A stretch of DNA of 64,000 bases, taken from positions 9,757,219 through 9,821,218 of the forward strand of contig CM046341.1 of NCBI GenBank assembly GCA_025403435.1. Direction: 5' to 3'. The position numbers were made by a program, and so were the translations under genes. Below are positions 24,521-35,432 of the stretch, in pieces (within the stretch, counting starts at the first letter, position 1; every line of letters starts with the position of its first letter). The notes beneath the pieces were generated by a model. The model was given only the letters and a program-made list of their open reading frames with translations, had not been told where the DNA came from and searched no databases. The stretch is from Artocarpus heterophyllus (lineage: Eukaryota > Streptophyta > Magnoliopsida > Rosales > Moraceae).

Positions 24521-26430
24521 AATTTGCAGCACCTTAACTGATGCCAACATCTCATGTTTTTGACCTGATTTTTCTCCTTCCAAAGAGACATAGAGGACCC
24601 CTTTGGTCTCATGGATCTTGCACTCCCAAAGACACATCCTAGTAGTTGTTTGTTCTTCCTTTTTGTTTCCTCACGTACATGGAACTTGATTCTCTCGAGA
24701 CAGCATGTGGGTGTGTTATTGCAATTTCAATGACACGTGGCACAAGAAAGGAGGCCCATTACCTCACTCTTGCCATTTGGCAATGACTGGAATGGAAGCA
24801 GTTTGATTACATTACCTTAAGAGTGGGACAAAGGTGGAGCAATCAAGAAAAAAAAAGAACGTTCAAATTTTTTGTTAACCTAGCTTCTGATCTGATTGGT
24901 TGTTTAGATTTTCTGATTGTACTACCACTTTTAGGGTATTGGGTACCCATGCCCCTTATTTTTTTTTAAATAATTGACAAGTTGTCTTCTAAACTTTTAA
25001 TTTTGACAAATTACTTAATAAATTCAACAAGTATTAATGCAAAATGTCATTGTTAAAATTTAGAAGAAAATGTTCTCGTACATGTTAGGGGAACTCGTAT
25101 GAAGAGCAATTGGAATTTCGGATGATGATCAAAGTATATCGTGTTGCGTGCAGACAGATGCTTCCTTTTAAATTTTAATATTACTCATTGACTTTCAAGC
25201 ATGTTGTAATATTTCGTTAAGTGTGGGAATAATCTGTCACAAGTAAAAGTTTAGAGGGTAACATACCAATTCAATCAAAGTTCAAGAGACAAAGCGTCGA
25301 AAACCTAAATTTTTATATCTCAACCTCAAAGGTCTTTTTCTCTTGACCAGCAAACCATATCCCTTAATTCCTAATTTTGTTGTATCTTAGAGTAAAATGA
25401 ACTAAAACAAAATTCAACCCAAGAAAGGGGACCTAAAACCAGAAAGATTAGAATTTCTTAGACTTTGTTAATTCTTATGATAGATTACTAGGAGACAGAG
25501 ACCTAGACAGGGTTTAGAGGACGGTTCTCCTTGGCAACAAGTGGGTCTTAGACAAAATGAATTTGGGATTTCTTATCCAACAAGTTGAACCACAAGGCAT
25601 GTTTCTTGTGTATGAGTATGACATGGAAGTATTTATCCACAAAATTTGCCTTAATTTGGTTCAACAATTTGGTAGTTTAATTCCCCTATGGCCTTTTGGG
25701 AAACTTCTCCCCTCTTGATCACTCTTTTTATCTGGATAGATGGGCATCCAATGACAGTATGGTCCACCATGATGCCCTACTTCTAAAGGAACCCACCCAA
25801 GTCAAGTTGCTTATGTTGAGGGGCTTTACTTTTTGCCCAAACATTATCTTTTGCAAAGCAGTTTCAAAGTCTTAGAACACACGTTTCCACCGTATGCTTT
25901 AAATGAATGCATGAAAAAAAATAGATAATTAAATAAAAAGAAGTAGAACAATATTTCTAATTTCTAATTTCTAATTGAAAAGGATCTTTCTCCAATAGAA
26001 ATCCTTACAGTTGGGGTTTTGCTTTTGATAGCTATATCTAGTAATGATAAAAATCACTTTTTTTTTTCTAAATCCAACAACTAAAAAACAAATACTGTAT
26101 TGATAGACTATCTTTTTCTATTCCCACTCCCTTAAAAGACTGCCGAGCCACTAAAAGTCAACTATATTTATTGATTAGAGCTAAAATTCTTCGTGTGACT
26201 TGGACATTACTTAAACTAGTTCTTTCGGAAATGAGATTGAAAGTTCAATTTACTTGAATCGATGTCGAATGAAAATCTGTAATATGCAAATTTAGAAAAA
26301 GAAAAGTAGAGTTAAATACTCTTTAGTTCTTTTATAGGGAAAATAATTTAATAGAGTGTTTGATACAGTGGTGGAAAACATTAGTTAGAACTGTTTTTAT
26401 CATAACATGTAAGAACTTTACACTGTAATA

Positions 26431-26705
26431 ATTTTTTTCTTTTTACTATAACATGTAAATATTTTACATTATTTATAACTGAGTTAGTGGTGTAAACCAT
26501 CTTATGCTAAACACCAAGTAAAACTCTCTATCACTTTCTCCCACTGTCAAAGGGTTGGTCGCAAAAACAATTTTTTTTTTCCTTTTATTACAACATTTAA
26601 ATATTTTATATTATTTATAATTAAATTAATAATGTAAACATCTTACATTAAATACAAGATAAAACTCTCAATCACTTTCCCACACTGCCAAAGGGTTGGT
26701 CACAG
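26431..26705. repeat. Diverged tandem duplication, unit about 141 bases
   Basis: Unit 1 (about 26431-26572) and unit 2 (about 26573-26705) share the order 'tttactataacatgtaaat', 'attatttataa', 'aaaactctc.atcactttc' and 'ccaaagggttggtc.ca', with many point differences. It partly overlaps a MITE-like copy, so the duplication happened inside that element. Confidence 0.75.
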
Positions 26706-27562
26706 AGTTCTTTTTATTGTGATTATCAGTCATCACACTACCTTTTTAACCACCGTTGTTCACTTGTTCTCAATTAGTGAGGGAATTTTATTTTATTTTT
26801 TTTTAAACAATGACGTAAAGGGGTTTCAAAGAGCATTAGAGCTACATGTACTAAGGACCGATTAGCACCTTGACACATGGTCTCATATGACTGGAGAGAG
26901 ACGTGGTTTTCAACTTTTTTATCATGCTATATCTCCCTCGGAATCTTACACATATTAAAGCCACTTAATGACGTTTCATCCTCTTTCTCATTTCGTTGAG
27001 GGAATTTCACTGTCTTTTTTCCTTTTTAACTGTTTTTTTTTTCTTTTTAACTTTTTTTTTCATTCTTTTTGTTGTTTCCTTTAATGTTTTGCCTTTTTTA
27101 TCCTTACAATCTTATATCTATCGATTCTTTTCCTTCTTTTGCTTTTCTTCCCTACAATCTCATTTTTTTTTAAATATGCCATTAAAATACTTTCTTCATT
27201 TAATTCATTCCATATACATATATATATATATATATATCCTTCAATACTTATTGAAGCAAATTTTTATGACTATTTTTGTTATCCTAATTACCTTAGTAAA
27301 ATTTTATTTTTCAAAAATGTGTCATATTTAAATACCATTTTCCTTTCTAATAAATGTTGTTTTACATATAATTTTTTTTTTCCTAACACAACTGAACTAA
27401 ACATTTCGTGTCATCTCCTCTTTTTTAACCTTTTTTTCCTTTCACCCTTTCGACTTTTTTGGCTTTTTAATTTTTTTTTTTGACATGTTGCCTTTTTCTT
27501 TTCCTTTACATTCTTATCCTTTACATTCTTTTATATATATATATATACACACACACAAACAC

Positions 27563-27752
27563 GCTGGTGTATTTGCAAACAAGACAAATGAGGTAGTAGA
27601 AAAAAAGTTTATTTCGAAACAAAACAATTAAAATCGTAAAAGCAAAGGAACATAACAAATACACACTATATATATATATATGTTGGTTTTGTTTTAAAAT
27701 AAACTTTTTTTTCCACTACCTCATTTGTCTTGTTTTCAAATACACGGGTGCA
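27563..27752. repeat. Inverted repeat with about 62-base arms (MITE-like hairpin)
   Basis: The left arm (about 27563-27627) and right arm (about 27686-27752) are near-perfect reverse complements around 'acaagacaaatgaggtagt'. A 58-base AT-rich loop contains a (TA)n tract. It folds into a long hairpin. No clear target duplication. Confidence 0.8.
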
Positions 27753-28640
27753 ATACTTATTTCTTCTGATTTATCCTATTATGTAACTTTTTTTTTTTTG
27801 TTAAGGAAATATTTCCCTTTTTTTCTTTTGCTTCTTCATTGCTATGTTATTTTCCCTCCATTTAAATAACTTCTCTTAAACGAGTCCATGTTTATTCACA
27901 ATTTTATTTTTTATATGTACTTTTTTCCTCTGGCTTGTTCCTACATGTTAAAACATGTTTTTGAGTTTTCTAATTGGCTCACTACAACATTCTTTTTTTT
28001 TTTAATGAAAATGTGTCTTTTTTTAAAAGTTTTTCAGGTTATCCTTTCAATTGTTATCTCTAATTTGTTCTTGCTAGTGTAATTTTGACACGTGCTTTTT
28101 TTTTCTTACTTTATTTTTGTTAACATAATTTCTAATATGTATTCCTCTCTTGATGTACATCCTTTTAGTTTTTTCCTATGTTCATATTGATATATATTTC
28201 TTCAGATGTGTCCTTATGTTTTTTTTTTTGTCTAATCCCTATTATTTTAAAACCAATACTCATAAAAATGCTTGTATTACCCGATTATTAGTAACTCATT
28301 AAGATATACACATGGAATTCAAGTAATAGCTAAAAATATAAAGTCAACGAGAAAGAAAGGAAATAAAAAGATGACTTTTAGTAACAAATTATTGCTTTTT
28401 TGGTAAGGGAATTCTTGTGGCGAAGATGGCAATATTGCCTCTCCATGAAGCTAGATGTTTTACCTATTGAATTAGGATTTTAACGATCTGATCAGTAATT
28501 ATCTACATTGAAAATTTGTAGTACGAGATATAGAACTATTTTCAGTTGTAAATCAGACATTAATAACTATCGGACTAAAAAAACTTCCATGCTCCACTCG
28601 TAGAGTCCACAAAATTATCTTCACCATAAAACTGCTTTTA

Positions 28641-28679
<39 letters not shown>

Positions 28680-29198
28680 TAACAGTTTCTTAAAAATTCA
28701 TATGTCTCAATTTGGGAGGATTGGATACCCTAACTTTTCCAACATATATCTATTAATGTTATACAATTTAAAATTGTATAGTACTATTAAAATTATGTCA
28801 GATTTGTTACTATAATTGTAATATATTCTAAAATTGAAAAACCAAGAAAAAATTTAAAAAGATCTTTAAATAAAAAAAAATATTGTATTTTAATATTCAT
28901 TTGATTTTATTAATAGCCTGTTTAGAAATATAGATTCAAATCAAATATTTGAACTTAACACATTTTGGCAATTCTATAACACCTAATTTTTTTTCTTTTT
29001 CTTCACCTCGAGAACCACCCCTAAAAACACCTCCATTTTCAAATTTACTTTTTCTGATTTTCTTCACCTGTTCCTCAACTCTTCCTATCCTTTTCTTATT
29101 TTTCTTATTTTTGCTCGTCTTTTTTAACTCCTTCCTTGCTTCCACTCGTGTGAAAATACAATATGTGGGTCAAATATTGTTTCTTCTCCATTTCCTTT

Positions 29199-31174
29199 TG
29201 TAACGCCCCTATATGGGGGTTAACAGTTTTTAATGAGATAAAATAAAAATAAATAATAAAAGTAAAATCTTAAAAATAAAATTTGCCCGGGACTTAAATG
29301 AAAACTCTCAATTCAAAAATAAAAATATAAACGATAAATAAACCACAGTTTTAATGTAGCACCTTAAATTTAATAATATAAACTGTTGTCATCATCATTT
29401 TAACCCTCAACACATTATAATACAGTCACAGAAAGTAACAATTGATGCTTACATTATCATGAAGAACATTCTCAACGATTGAAGCAGTCCCAATGTAATA
29501 TAGTTACATCACTTCCTTAACTATATTTCTCGTAGCCACCTCACACTTAGTGAGTCCTGAAAAGATATAAACATAAGGGAATGAGCGACACTATGCTCAG
29601 TAGAGAAAGCCATTACTCACCTTTAGGTTTTTATCATTACCACATAAAAATCTGCATAGTTAGTAAGTTACATCACATTCCAGATTATGAGGTTTATTAT
29701 GATCACATCTTATGGATACCGTAGTTAATCATTACCAAGTGTCATAATTACACATTTATACAAATATTACCAATCATCATTGTTCCTAGGTATCCATGTT
29801 AAATTGAGTATCACTCAACTCATCGAAACCCAAATGGGCGCACTTGATCACCCTATAAACATTCCAAGGGTGTTCCGGTGAGGGGACATCAAGCCCCGAG
29901 TCCTCACCAAATCAATTCCTGTACAGTGTGTTCTGGGACTTTCAACCCAAGGAAGCGTCATCACCTTCCCCCTATTTTACCTTTTAGGGTATTCATGCCC
30001 AAGGACGTAACCGTCGCCCTTTTCATGTCTCACAATTTCTCTATATTAAATCATTATTAATAGAGTTAATTTTCCTAACCATGCTTCTCAATTTATAACA
30101 TGTGTCAATTCATTATGTTCCTCGCCGTACAATACAAGACGAGTCCATGTCATAGTTTCATATGTGATACACATATAATATCAGTTCAACATAGATATAT
30201 ATATATATTGCGGCAAAACAATCAATTTTAATTCTATAAAAACCTCACAAAAGATGAGTAATAGAATCCCTACCTTTTAAGCTTATCAACAGTCTCTTAA
30301 TCCTGGAATCAATTAACGTTAGCTCCATACTCCCTTGATCCTAAGGCGTGCATAAGGACAATTAAAACTAAAGCACAACATACAACTACATTCATAAAAT
30401 TTATTTTAATTTAATCTTAGAATTTCAAGAAATAACCACTGCCCATAGAAGTATTACAAAGTTTAACAATATAAATTTTCTGTCTAGGGCATATACACTT
30501 AGACTTCATACATATGCTCCAAAATAGCAACAAACATATACTTAGGTTTAAGAACGCAAATTTGAATAATCCTTTAGTATAAAAGAAAATTTATAAATGA
30601 AAGACTAAATTTGTTCATAAGATTCTAACCTCGGATTATGGTTAGTTGGAAGCTTGAAATGGTTTCAAAACAGGTTCCTTTACTTCGGTATGACTGAAAT
30701 TCTTGCTCAAATGGAGGTGATGGTGGCTGATTTTTATGGCTGCCTTGAAGAAGTTCTCTAAGTATTTTGCTTCAGCAAAGAAATGAGAAGAAGAGTGTGG
30801 GAACCGTGGAAGAAAAAGGAAGAAAAGATGAAGTCTTTGAAAAGAAGTGATAGAAACAATTATAGAGGAGACATGTTGAAGCATGTCACGGAGGAAATAA
30901 AGAAAATGAGGGTCAAGAGTAGTTGGAAAAGATATCCTTATGTCTCATCTAAAGACTTTAACACACATAATGCCAATATGACATTTTTGAGATTTATTAG
31001 AAGTTCTAAGGCTTTTTAGTAATCATACTAAATAAATATAGGAGAATTTTAGAAAATTTAAAAATAGATAAAAATAAATATTATAAAATAAATTTAAATG
31101 AAGCAATTTTTTTTTATACATTAAAAATTAATTTAATTACCTCAATACCCGTTAGAAGAATAACGGGTGTCACA
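29199..31174 (-). repeat. 3' LTR of the young element
   Basis: 1,976 bases. In the element's own direction this is the downstream LTR. The short ORFs inside both LTRs (for example 30642-30884 and 36874-37116) are identical because the LTRs are, and have no recognised product. Confidence 0.95.
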
Positions 31175-31180
31175 GCTCTA

Positions 31181-31192
31181 CCCCCCTTAAAG
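31181..31192 (-). other. Polypurine tract of the young element
   Basis: On the - strand this reads CTTTAAGGGGGG, then TAGAGC, then the LTR start TGTGACACC. The preceding GAAATTTCGAGGACGAAATT block is the usual approach to the polypurine tract in plant Ty3/gypsy elements. Confidence 0.75.
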
Positions 31193-31842
31193 AAATTTCG
31201 TCCTCGAAATTTCAATTCTAGCAATACTAGTAAAAATTATGATTCCACTATGATTCCAATTCTGAGTCTAAACCGTTAATGTTGTTTGTCCTCCAAATTT
31301 AAGTTATCGTATCTCCACTTATTTACTTGCATAATAAATCTTACTCCTAAATCCCTCAATGAGAGTATTTCTGACAAGTTTCAACTTATAACACCGTATA
31401 ATAGTCTAAGAATCTGATCAGGCCTACATATTGACCATATCATGATTCCAGTCCTTCATTGTCCATGGACTGTGATTTACAATCACATTTAAGGAGATTG
31501 CCAGAGAAATTTTATATACTTCATCTTTAGGTTCCTTTTCCTTTTTGAGTAAGGAAAAGTCAAATATATTTGATTTCATACCTCAACTAATAAACTAAAA
31601 CATAATCATAAAACATATATCACAAACACTTTTATTCAAAACCATACATTAAACTTATTCATAGAGATATCAAACGGAATCTCTGGTTGCAAACATACCC
31701 GACATATTTTTCATTAAACAGCTATCCTCATGACACAAACATTCAATCCAAATAATATACTCATATTTCATATGGAATATCCCCATAACTGACTTTGGTA
31801 CTTCCACATAATATTAACAGAATATTACACATTACAAACATG

Positions 31843-31996
31843 ATACGGATACGTTTCGAGAGTACAAGGCACTCCGTATACCAGCTATCCATATCATGCA
31901 TGCTTATAGAATACAAAAACATCGATAAACAAAAGATCGGACCTTAAGAAGGATGCGTTTCGAGAGTATCAAGTACTCCGTATCCAGCCATCCCGG
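31843..31996. repeat. Spaced direct repeat inside the young element
   Basis: Two diverged copies of a block of about 43 bases, each with 'cgtttcgagagta' and 'actccgtat' followed by 'ccag.catcc', start about 100 bases apart (about 31848 and 31950), downstream of the LOG-like ORF in the element's direction. Confidence 0.6.
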
Positions 31997-32128
31997 CATT
32001 AGGCTCAATGAATCTAAAAGATTGAACAACGACGTACCACAAGAAACACAGAATACAAGGCAAACGGTTATTCGTAACACACGAAATACGGACACACATG
32101 CCTACATGCCAAAGATAAAACAAAAAGA

Positions 32129-32779
32129 TTACAGATGGAGATTCAAATCAATTGGCCGCTCCCGGCTTTCCCTTTCCCATTCAAGCTTGGATGTTGCAGT
32201 GTCGGATTCTGGATGTATGATTTGCATTTTATCTATCAATTCCTCAGCTGTTGAAGCAGTGACAAAGATTTGTCTCTCCGATTCTGTAGTGATGTTTTCT
32301 TCCACAGCGTAATCTAGAAATTTCAAAAGACCGTCATAAAAACCCTTTACGTTCAGCAGTCCCAAAGGTTTGGAATAAAAGCCCAACAATTGCCCACAAG
32401 CAACTATAAATATTTCCTCAAGAGTACCTAGACCACCAGGTAGTGCTATAAAAGCATCAGAATTATAGATTATGTCTTTAAAATTTTTAGGGATACTCCT
32501 GACTCCTTCTCCCTTACCTATGGCTTCCTTACAAAGGTTTCCTTCAACTGGAATATGAGGCCAAATTCTTACATCAGTAGCGTCACTAGACCTAGCTGCT
32601 AGTGTCATATTTACCATCATTTTTATACTACCACCCCCATAGATTATGTTAATCTTCTTGCGTGCTAGGACTTGCCCTAAGTGATTTGCAGCTTCTAAAT
32701 AAGCTTTATCTTTTCCAAGGCTGGAACCACAAAAGACACAGACATTCTTTATTTTCTTCGTGGACTGGGAGGTAGACAT
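32129..32779 (-). CDS. LOG-like: LOG-like cytokinin riboside 5'-monophosphate phosphoribohydrolase, intronless, inside a retrotransposon
   Basis: LOG enzymes remove ribose 5'-phosphate from cytokinin nucleotides in one step, releasing the active free base in cytosol and nucleus. This ORF encodes 216 aa, the normal full length. It has the N-terminal strand KNVCVFCGSS (11-20), YGGGS (47-51), the lysine decarboxylase-like signature PGGLGTLEE (114-122), KPLGLLNV, and a normal helical C-terminus. The Met at 32779 is chosen; the longer frame begins at GTG. Host LOG genes have several introns and this copy has none, so it looks like a captured cDNA. Oddities: the catalytic RKxxM motif before SDAFIALPGG is absent (IPKNFKDIIYNS instead), the usual TWAQLGIH block reads ACGQLLGFY, and the GSIGLMG loop reads GSIKMMV, so activity is doubtful. 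The C-terminus ends DLNLHL, an EAR-like LxLxL pattern. The ORF is intact, in sense orientation with the element, and belongs to the youngest insertion in the window. Confidence 0.88.
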   Translation of the reverse strand: MSTSQSTKKIKNVCVFCGSSLGKDKAYLEAANHLGQVLARKKINIIYGGGSIKMMVNMTLAARSSDATDVRIWPHIPVEGNLCKEAIGKGEGVRSIPKNFKDIIYNSDAFIALPGGLGTLEEIFIVACGQLLGFYSKPLGLLNVKGFYDGLLKFLDYAVEENITTESERQIFVTASTAEELIDKMQIIHPESDTATSKLEWERESRERPIDLNLHL

Positions 32780-33421
32780 ATTTGGTTTATAGAAGTGGTT
32801 GCTTAATGTCTGCTCCACTTAGACTTCGGGTTCTACATGAGTTTTTAAAGATGAGAAATATACAAAAAGGGCTAAAGAGATAGACAAGTAGGTAATGAAA
32901 AGGTAATCCAAAGATTTAAACAAATTCTTGTGCGGATAAGAAAGTAAGATAAGGTGATTGATAGTTTACAGAAAATTTGATTCACTTTTTGAAAAAGATT
33001 AGACTCTAATTGTATAACTTTTGACAATTGAGAACAATTCGACAGAAGACCCTCATGACACAACTGTAGACTTTTTGACAAATATACACCAAGTCTAGAA
33101 ATTTAATATAAACGACAAATACTGTAGAACTTTTGAAATTTGAGACACAATCTTGAAATATCTGGATAAGCTTTTCAAAATTCAAACATATTACTGTACC
33201 GTATGTAACGTGTCTGATAAGATAATATATTTTATTATATATATATTTAAGAAAATCATAAATTAAATAAGATATTAACACTTACTGTATCAATCTAATA
33301 ATCACAATTATTTCAAACACAAAAGCAAATATTCTGAGTAAAAGAAAAACACAAACTGTTGAACATCAGCTAAAACTGCTTCAAATAAGTAAAGACTAAA
33401 TAACCTTTATAGAGCGATGAC

Positions 33422-33841
33422 TTATTCCCCATCCAGTTTTCTTATGGCTTGGCAAACAGGATCTAGAAATACCATATTCCTGAGGCGTTGTCTTTCTGTA
33501 TAAAATTTAGGCCAGAGTTTAAAAATAGCTCCTTGAACATATCCACTAGGGTGACCGTGGAGAGGAGGATGGATGCTATCCAAGTTCTCATTTGAAAGTC
33601 CATTCCTACAAAACCTTATTTTATCCTCTCTATTCGTAGACATATAACCAGGTGAAGTACATTTACCGTTACAATTTTGTCTTCCACATTTGTTACAAGT
33701 GACCACGATGGCACGAGCTCTTCTTTTCATTGCACTACGACTGGTACCTGTTCCTGGTAAACCGACATCTTGACTAAAGTCACTCGGACGGATCTTCCCT
33801 TCTATCAACATTCTCACATCACAAGGGATGCCAAAACGCAT
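33422..33841 (-). CDS. Short Cys-rich ORF resembling a plant carlavirus-type nucleic-acid-binding protein
   Basis: 139 aa from the Met at 33841 (the open frame reaches 33853). Residues 2-16 are a hydrophobic block (RFGIPCDVRMLIEG). A basic cluster KRRAR at 39-43 is followed by a zinc-finger-like C49-X2-C52-X4-C57-X3-C61 and PGY. This order (hydrophobic FG-P-D-V block, KRRA cluster, Cys finger, PG) is that of the small Cys-rich nucleic-acid-binding proteins at the 3' end of carlavirus-type genomes (Betaflexiviridae). The second half matches nothing I know. The same frame extends upstream to an ATG near 33942 but is cut by a TAA at 33893-33895, with a leader-like pyrimidine-rich stretch (34000-34100 on the - strand) before it. 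It could be an endogenous viral gene captured by the retrotransposon, or an unrelated zinc-finger fragment. Protein-level production is unproven. Confidence 0.5.
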   Translation of the reverse strand: MRFGIPCDVRMLIEGKIRPSDFSQDVGLPGTGTSRSAMKRRARAIVVTCNKCGRQNCNGKCTSPGYMSTNREDKIRFCRNGLSNENLDSIHPPLHGHPSGYVQGAIFKLWPKFYTERQRLRNMVFLDPVCQAIRKLDGE

Positions 33842-33895
33842 AAGAATCCACAACCGAGTAATTCTAGCCTTATATTTCTTTTTGAGAATCTTTTA

Positions 33896-35413
33896 GGAGA
33901 GTGATGGGAAATACTTTCTCAGGTGTTGGTACTTTGGGTCCATGATGAGATGAAAGAAGAGTAAATAGAAAGGAAAAATTAAGATAGTAAATTGCAGAAT
34001 CCTAGAATTCCTTCTTCTTTTAGAGAAAAAGAAGAATTTTTAATGAAAAAGAAGAGGATTTGCGATTTAGAGAGAAAATAACAAATTAAGAGAGAAAAAG
34101 TGAACTCGGAGAAATAAGCTCCTATGCACAGTAAACATATTTGTAAACATTAATTAAACCACTGTATATGACACGTATAGAGACCACGTGAGAGAGACAG
34201 TGTGAATCAAACTGATTTAGGATTTGAACTAGGCCCAAATGTTCTAAGTTGAAAATGGTCAAGTTGTTTCAGGCCTTAACACATTTAGAACGAGTTAAAT
34301 AACAAACATAAAATTGAAAACCAATTTGTATGAATCTTAAACCCAATTCAAAGCCCACTATAGATAAAGTTAACTATAAACAACAAATCTAATTTAACGA
34401 CAACAAGGATCTTCCTGAATGATATTTAAAATCATTTCATAACAACATAATCTTCAAGCAACTCAATTAATTTTGTTTTAATCAAAACCTTATTGAACAA
34501 TGCATACACCCATATGTTATTCCTAATACTCAACATCTATCAATGGATTCATCATCATTACTACTAAGGGTTTAGAATGCGACTAACCTTGAAATCAATA
34601 CGATTTACGTCTTTCAACGTAGACCATATCAATGAACAAAGACACTTGATGTTACTATTTAAGAACATCTATAATCCCCATAATTCTACTCATACAATAT
34701 ATAATTTCCTCATATAACAAAACCTTAGGTAACCAAAAGATTCACTGATACACTTAAATACAATGTACGTAACAAAATATTCCAATTTTGAGATTCATGC
34801 ATTCTAGACTTTACACAGTCTCAACAGACGAAAAGTCTAACATTTATCTCTCTCAAGATTCAATACCATGATTCCCAACTTATATCATATTCCTCAAATA
34901 TATAGAACTTTTAAGAAAAGACATTGACACTTATGTGCTCCATCGAATCCACACATAATCATTACTTAGGTTTGAATCAATTACGAAAAATTTGGCATAT
35001 CTATGCCAAACTTTAAAATCAATAAATCAAGCCTTATATTTCTTATTGTTTTTCACGAGACAAAAGGCTTTTAAATCCTCGTATCTACACGAATTTCTCA
35101 TCGTTTATACGAATTAGATATGCTTATAGATCCTAATATTATACGAATCTCTCATAAGCATTCTACATATAAACTCATTCCATATAATTATCATTCCCTC
35201 ATAACTATTAATACTTTCCTTCTATATAATTATTGTACTCATATAACTATTGATATTTTCATTCTATGGCCTTTCCATGTTACATCCTTCTAGACTGTAT
35301 AAATCAATGTGAAGGTTCATTTTGATGATGACAATAAAAATTCAGCTTCAAAACCATCTCAAAAATATATTTTTTTAAAGTGGTGCTACACTCCCTAGGT
35401 TAACCGAACCTAG
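33896..35413 (-). other. Leader region of the young element, no gene recognised
   Basis: About 1.5 kb between the primer site and the Cys-rich ORF. No gag or coat-like ORF was found on either strand. A CT-rich leader-like stretch lies at about 33960-34110 (- strand), directly before the ATG at about 33942, which suggests a transcribed unit with its own start. Confidence 0.45.
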
Positions 35414-35425
35414 GCTCTGATACCA
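35414..35425 (-). other. Primer-binding site for tRNA-iMet
   Basis: On the - strand this is TGGTATCAGAGC, a perfect match to the standard initiator-tRNA primer site, eight bases inside the right-hand (5') LTR. It fixes the element's orientation. Confidence 0.93.
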
Positions 35426-35432
35426 AAAATTC

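Larger units (their letters stand above)
23925..28974. other. Gene-poor spacer: old SSU72-like 3' flank, microsatellites, decayed repeats
   Basis: No coding region is recognised on either strand. Apart from the separately listed repeats, it holds a copy of the scattered MITE-like family at about 26350-26530 and (TA)n tracts at 27217-27237, 27533-27546 and 28640-28672. From 26980 to 28250 the + strand is extremely T-rich; its longer ORFs (26996-27331, 27139-27483) are Phe-rich translations of that bias and are not genes. Confidence 0.5.

Noticed and set aside
24481..24612. Arg-Glu repeat protein on the - strand
   Set aside because: Produced by the (TC)n microsatellite.
26996..27483. Two Phe-rich ORFs (111 and 114 aa)
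   Set aside because: They are translations of a T-rich stretch and contain microsatellite-coded Ile-Tyr runs; no domain or conservation signal.
30642..31019. 80-aa and 78-aa ORFs in the young element's LTRs
   Set aside because: Present identically in both LTRs (again at 36874-37251) and without any recognised domain; probably chance frames in U3/R.
32129..32779. LOG-like ORF as an ordinary host gene
   Set aside because: It has no introns, lies between two nearly identical LTRs with intact primer site and target duplications, and shares the element's orientation.
32780..32818. 13-residue extension of the LOG-like ORF
   Set aside because: It begins at GTG; the ATG at 32779 matches normal LOG length.
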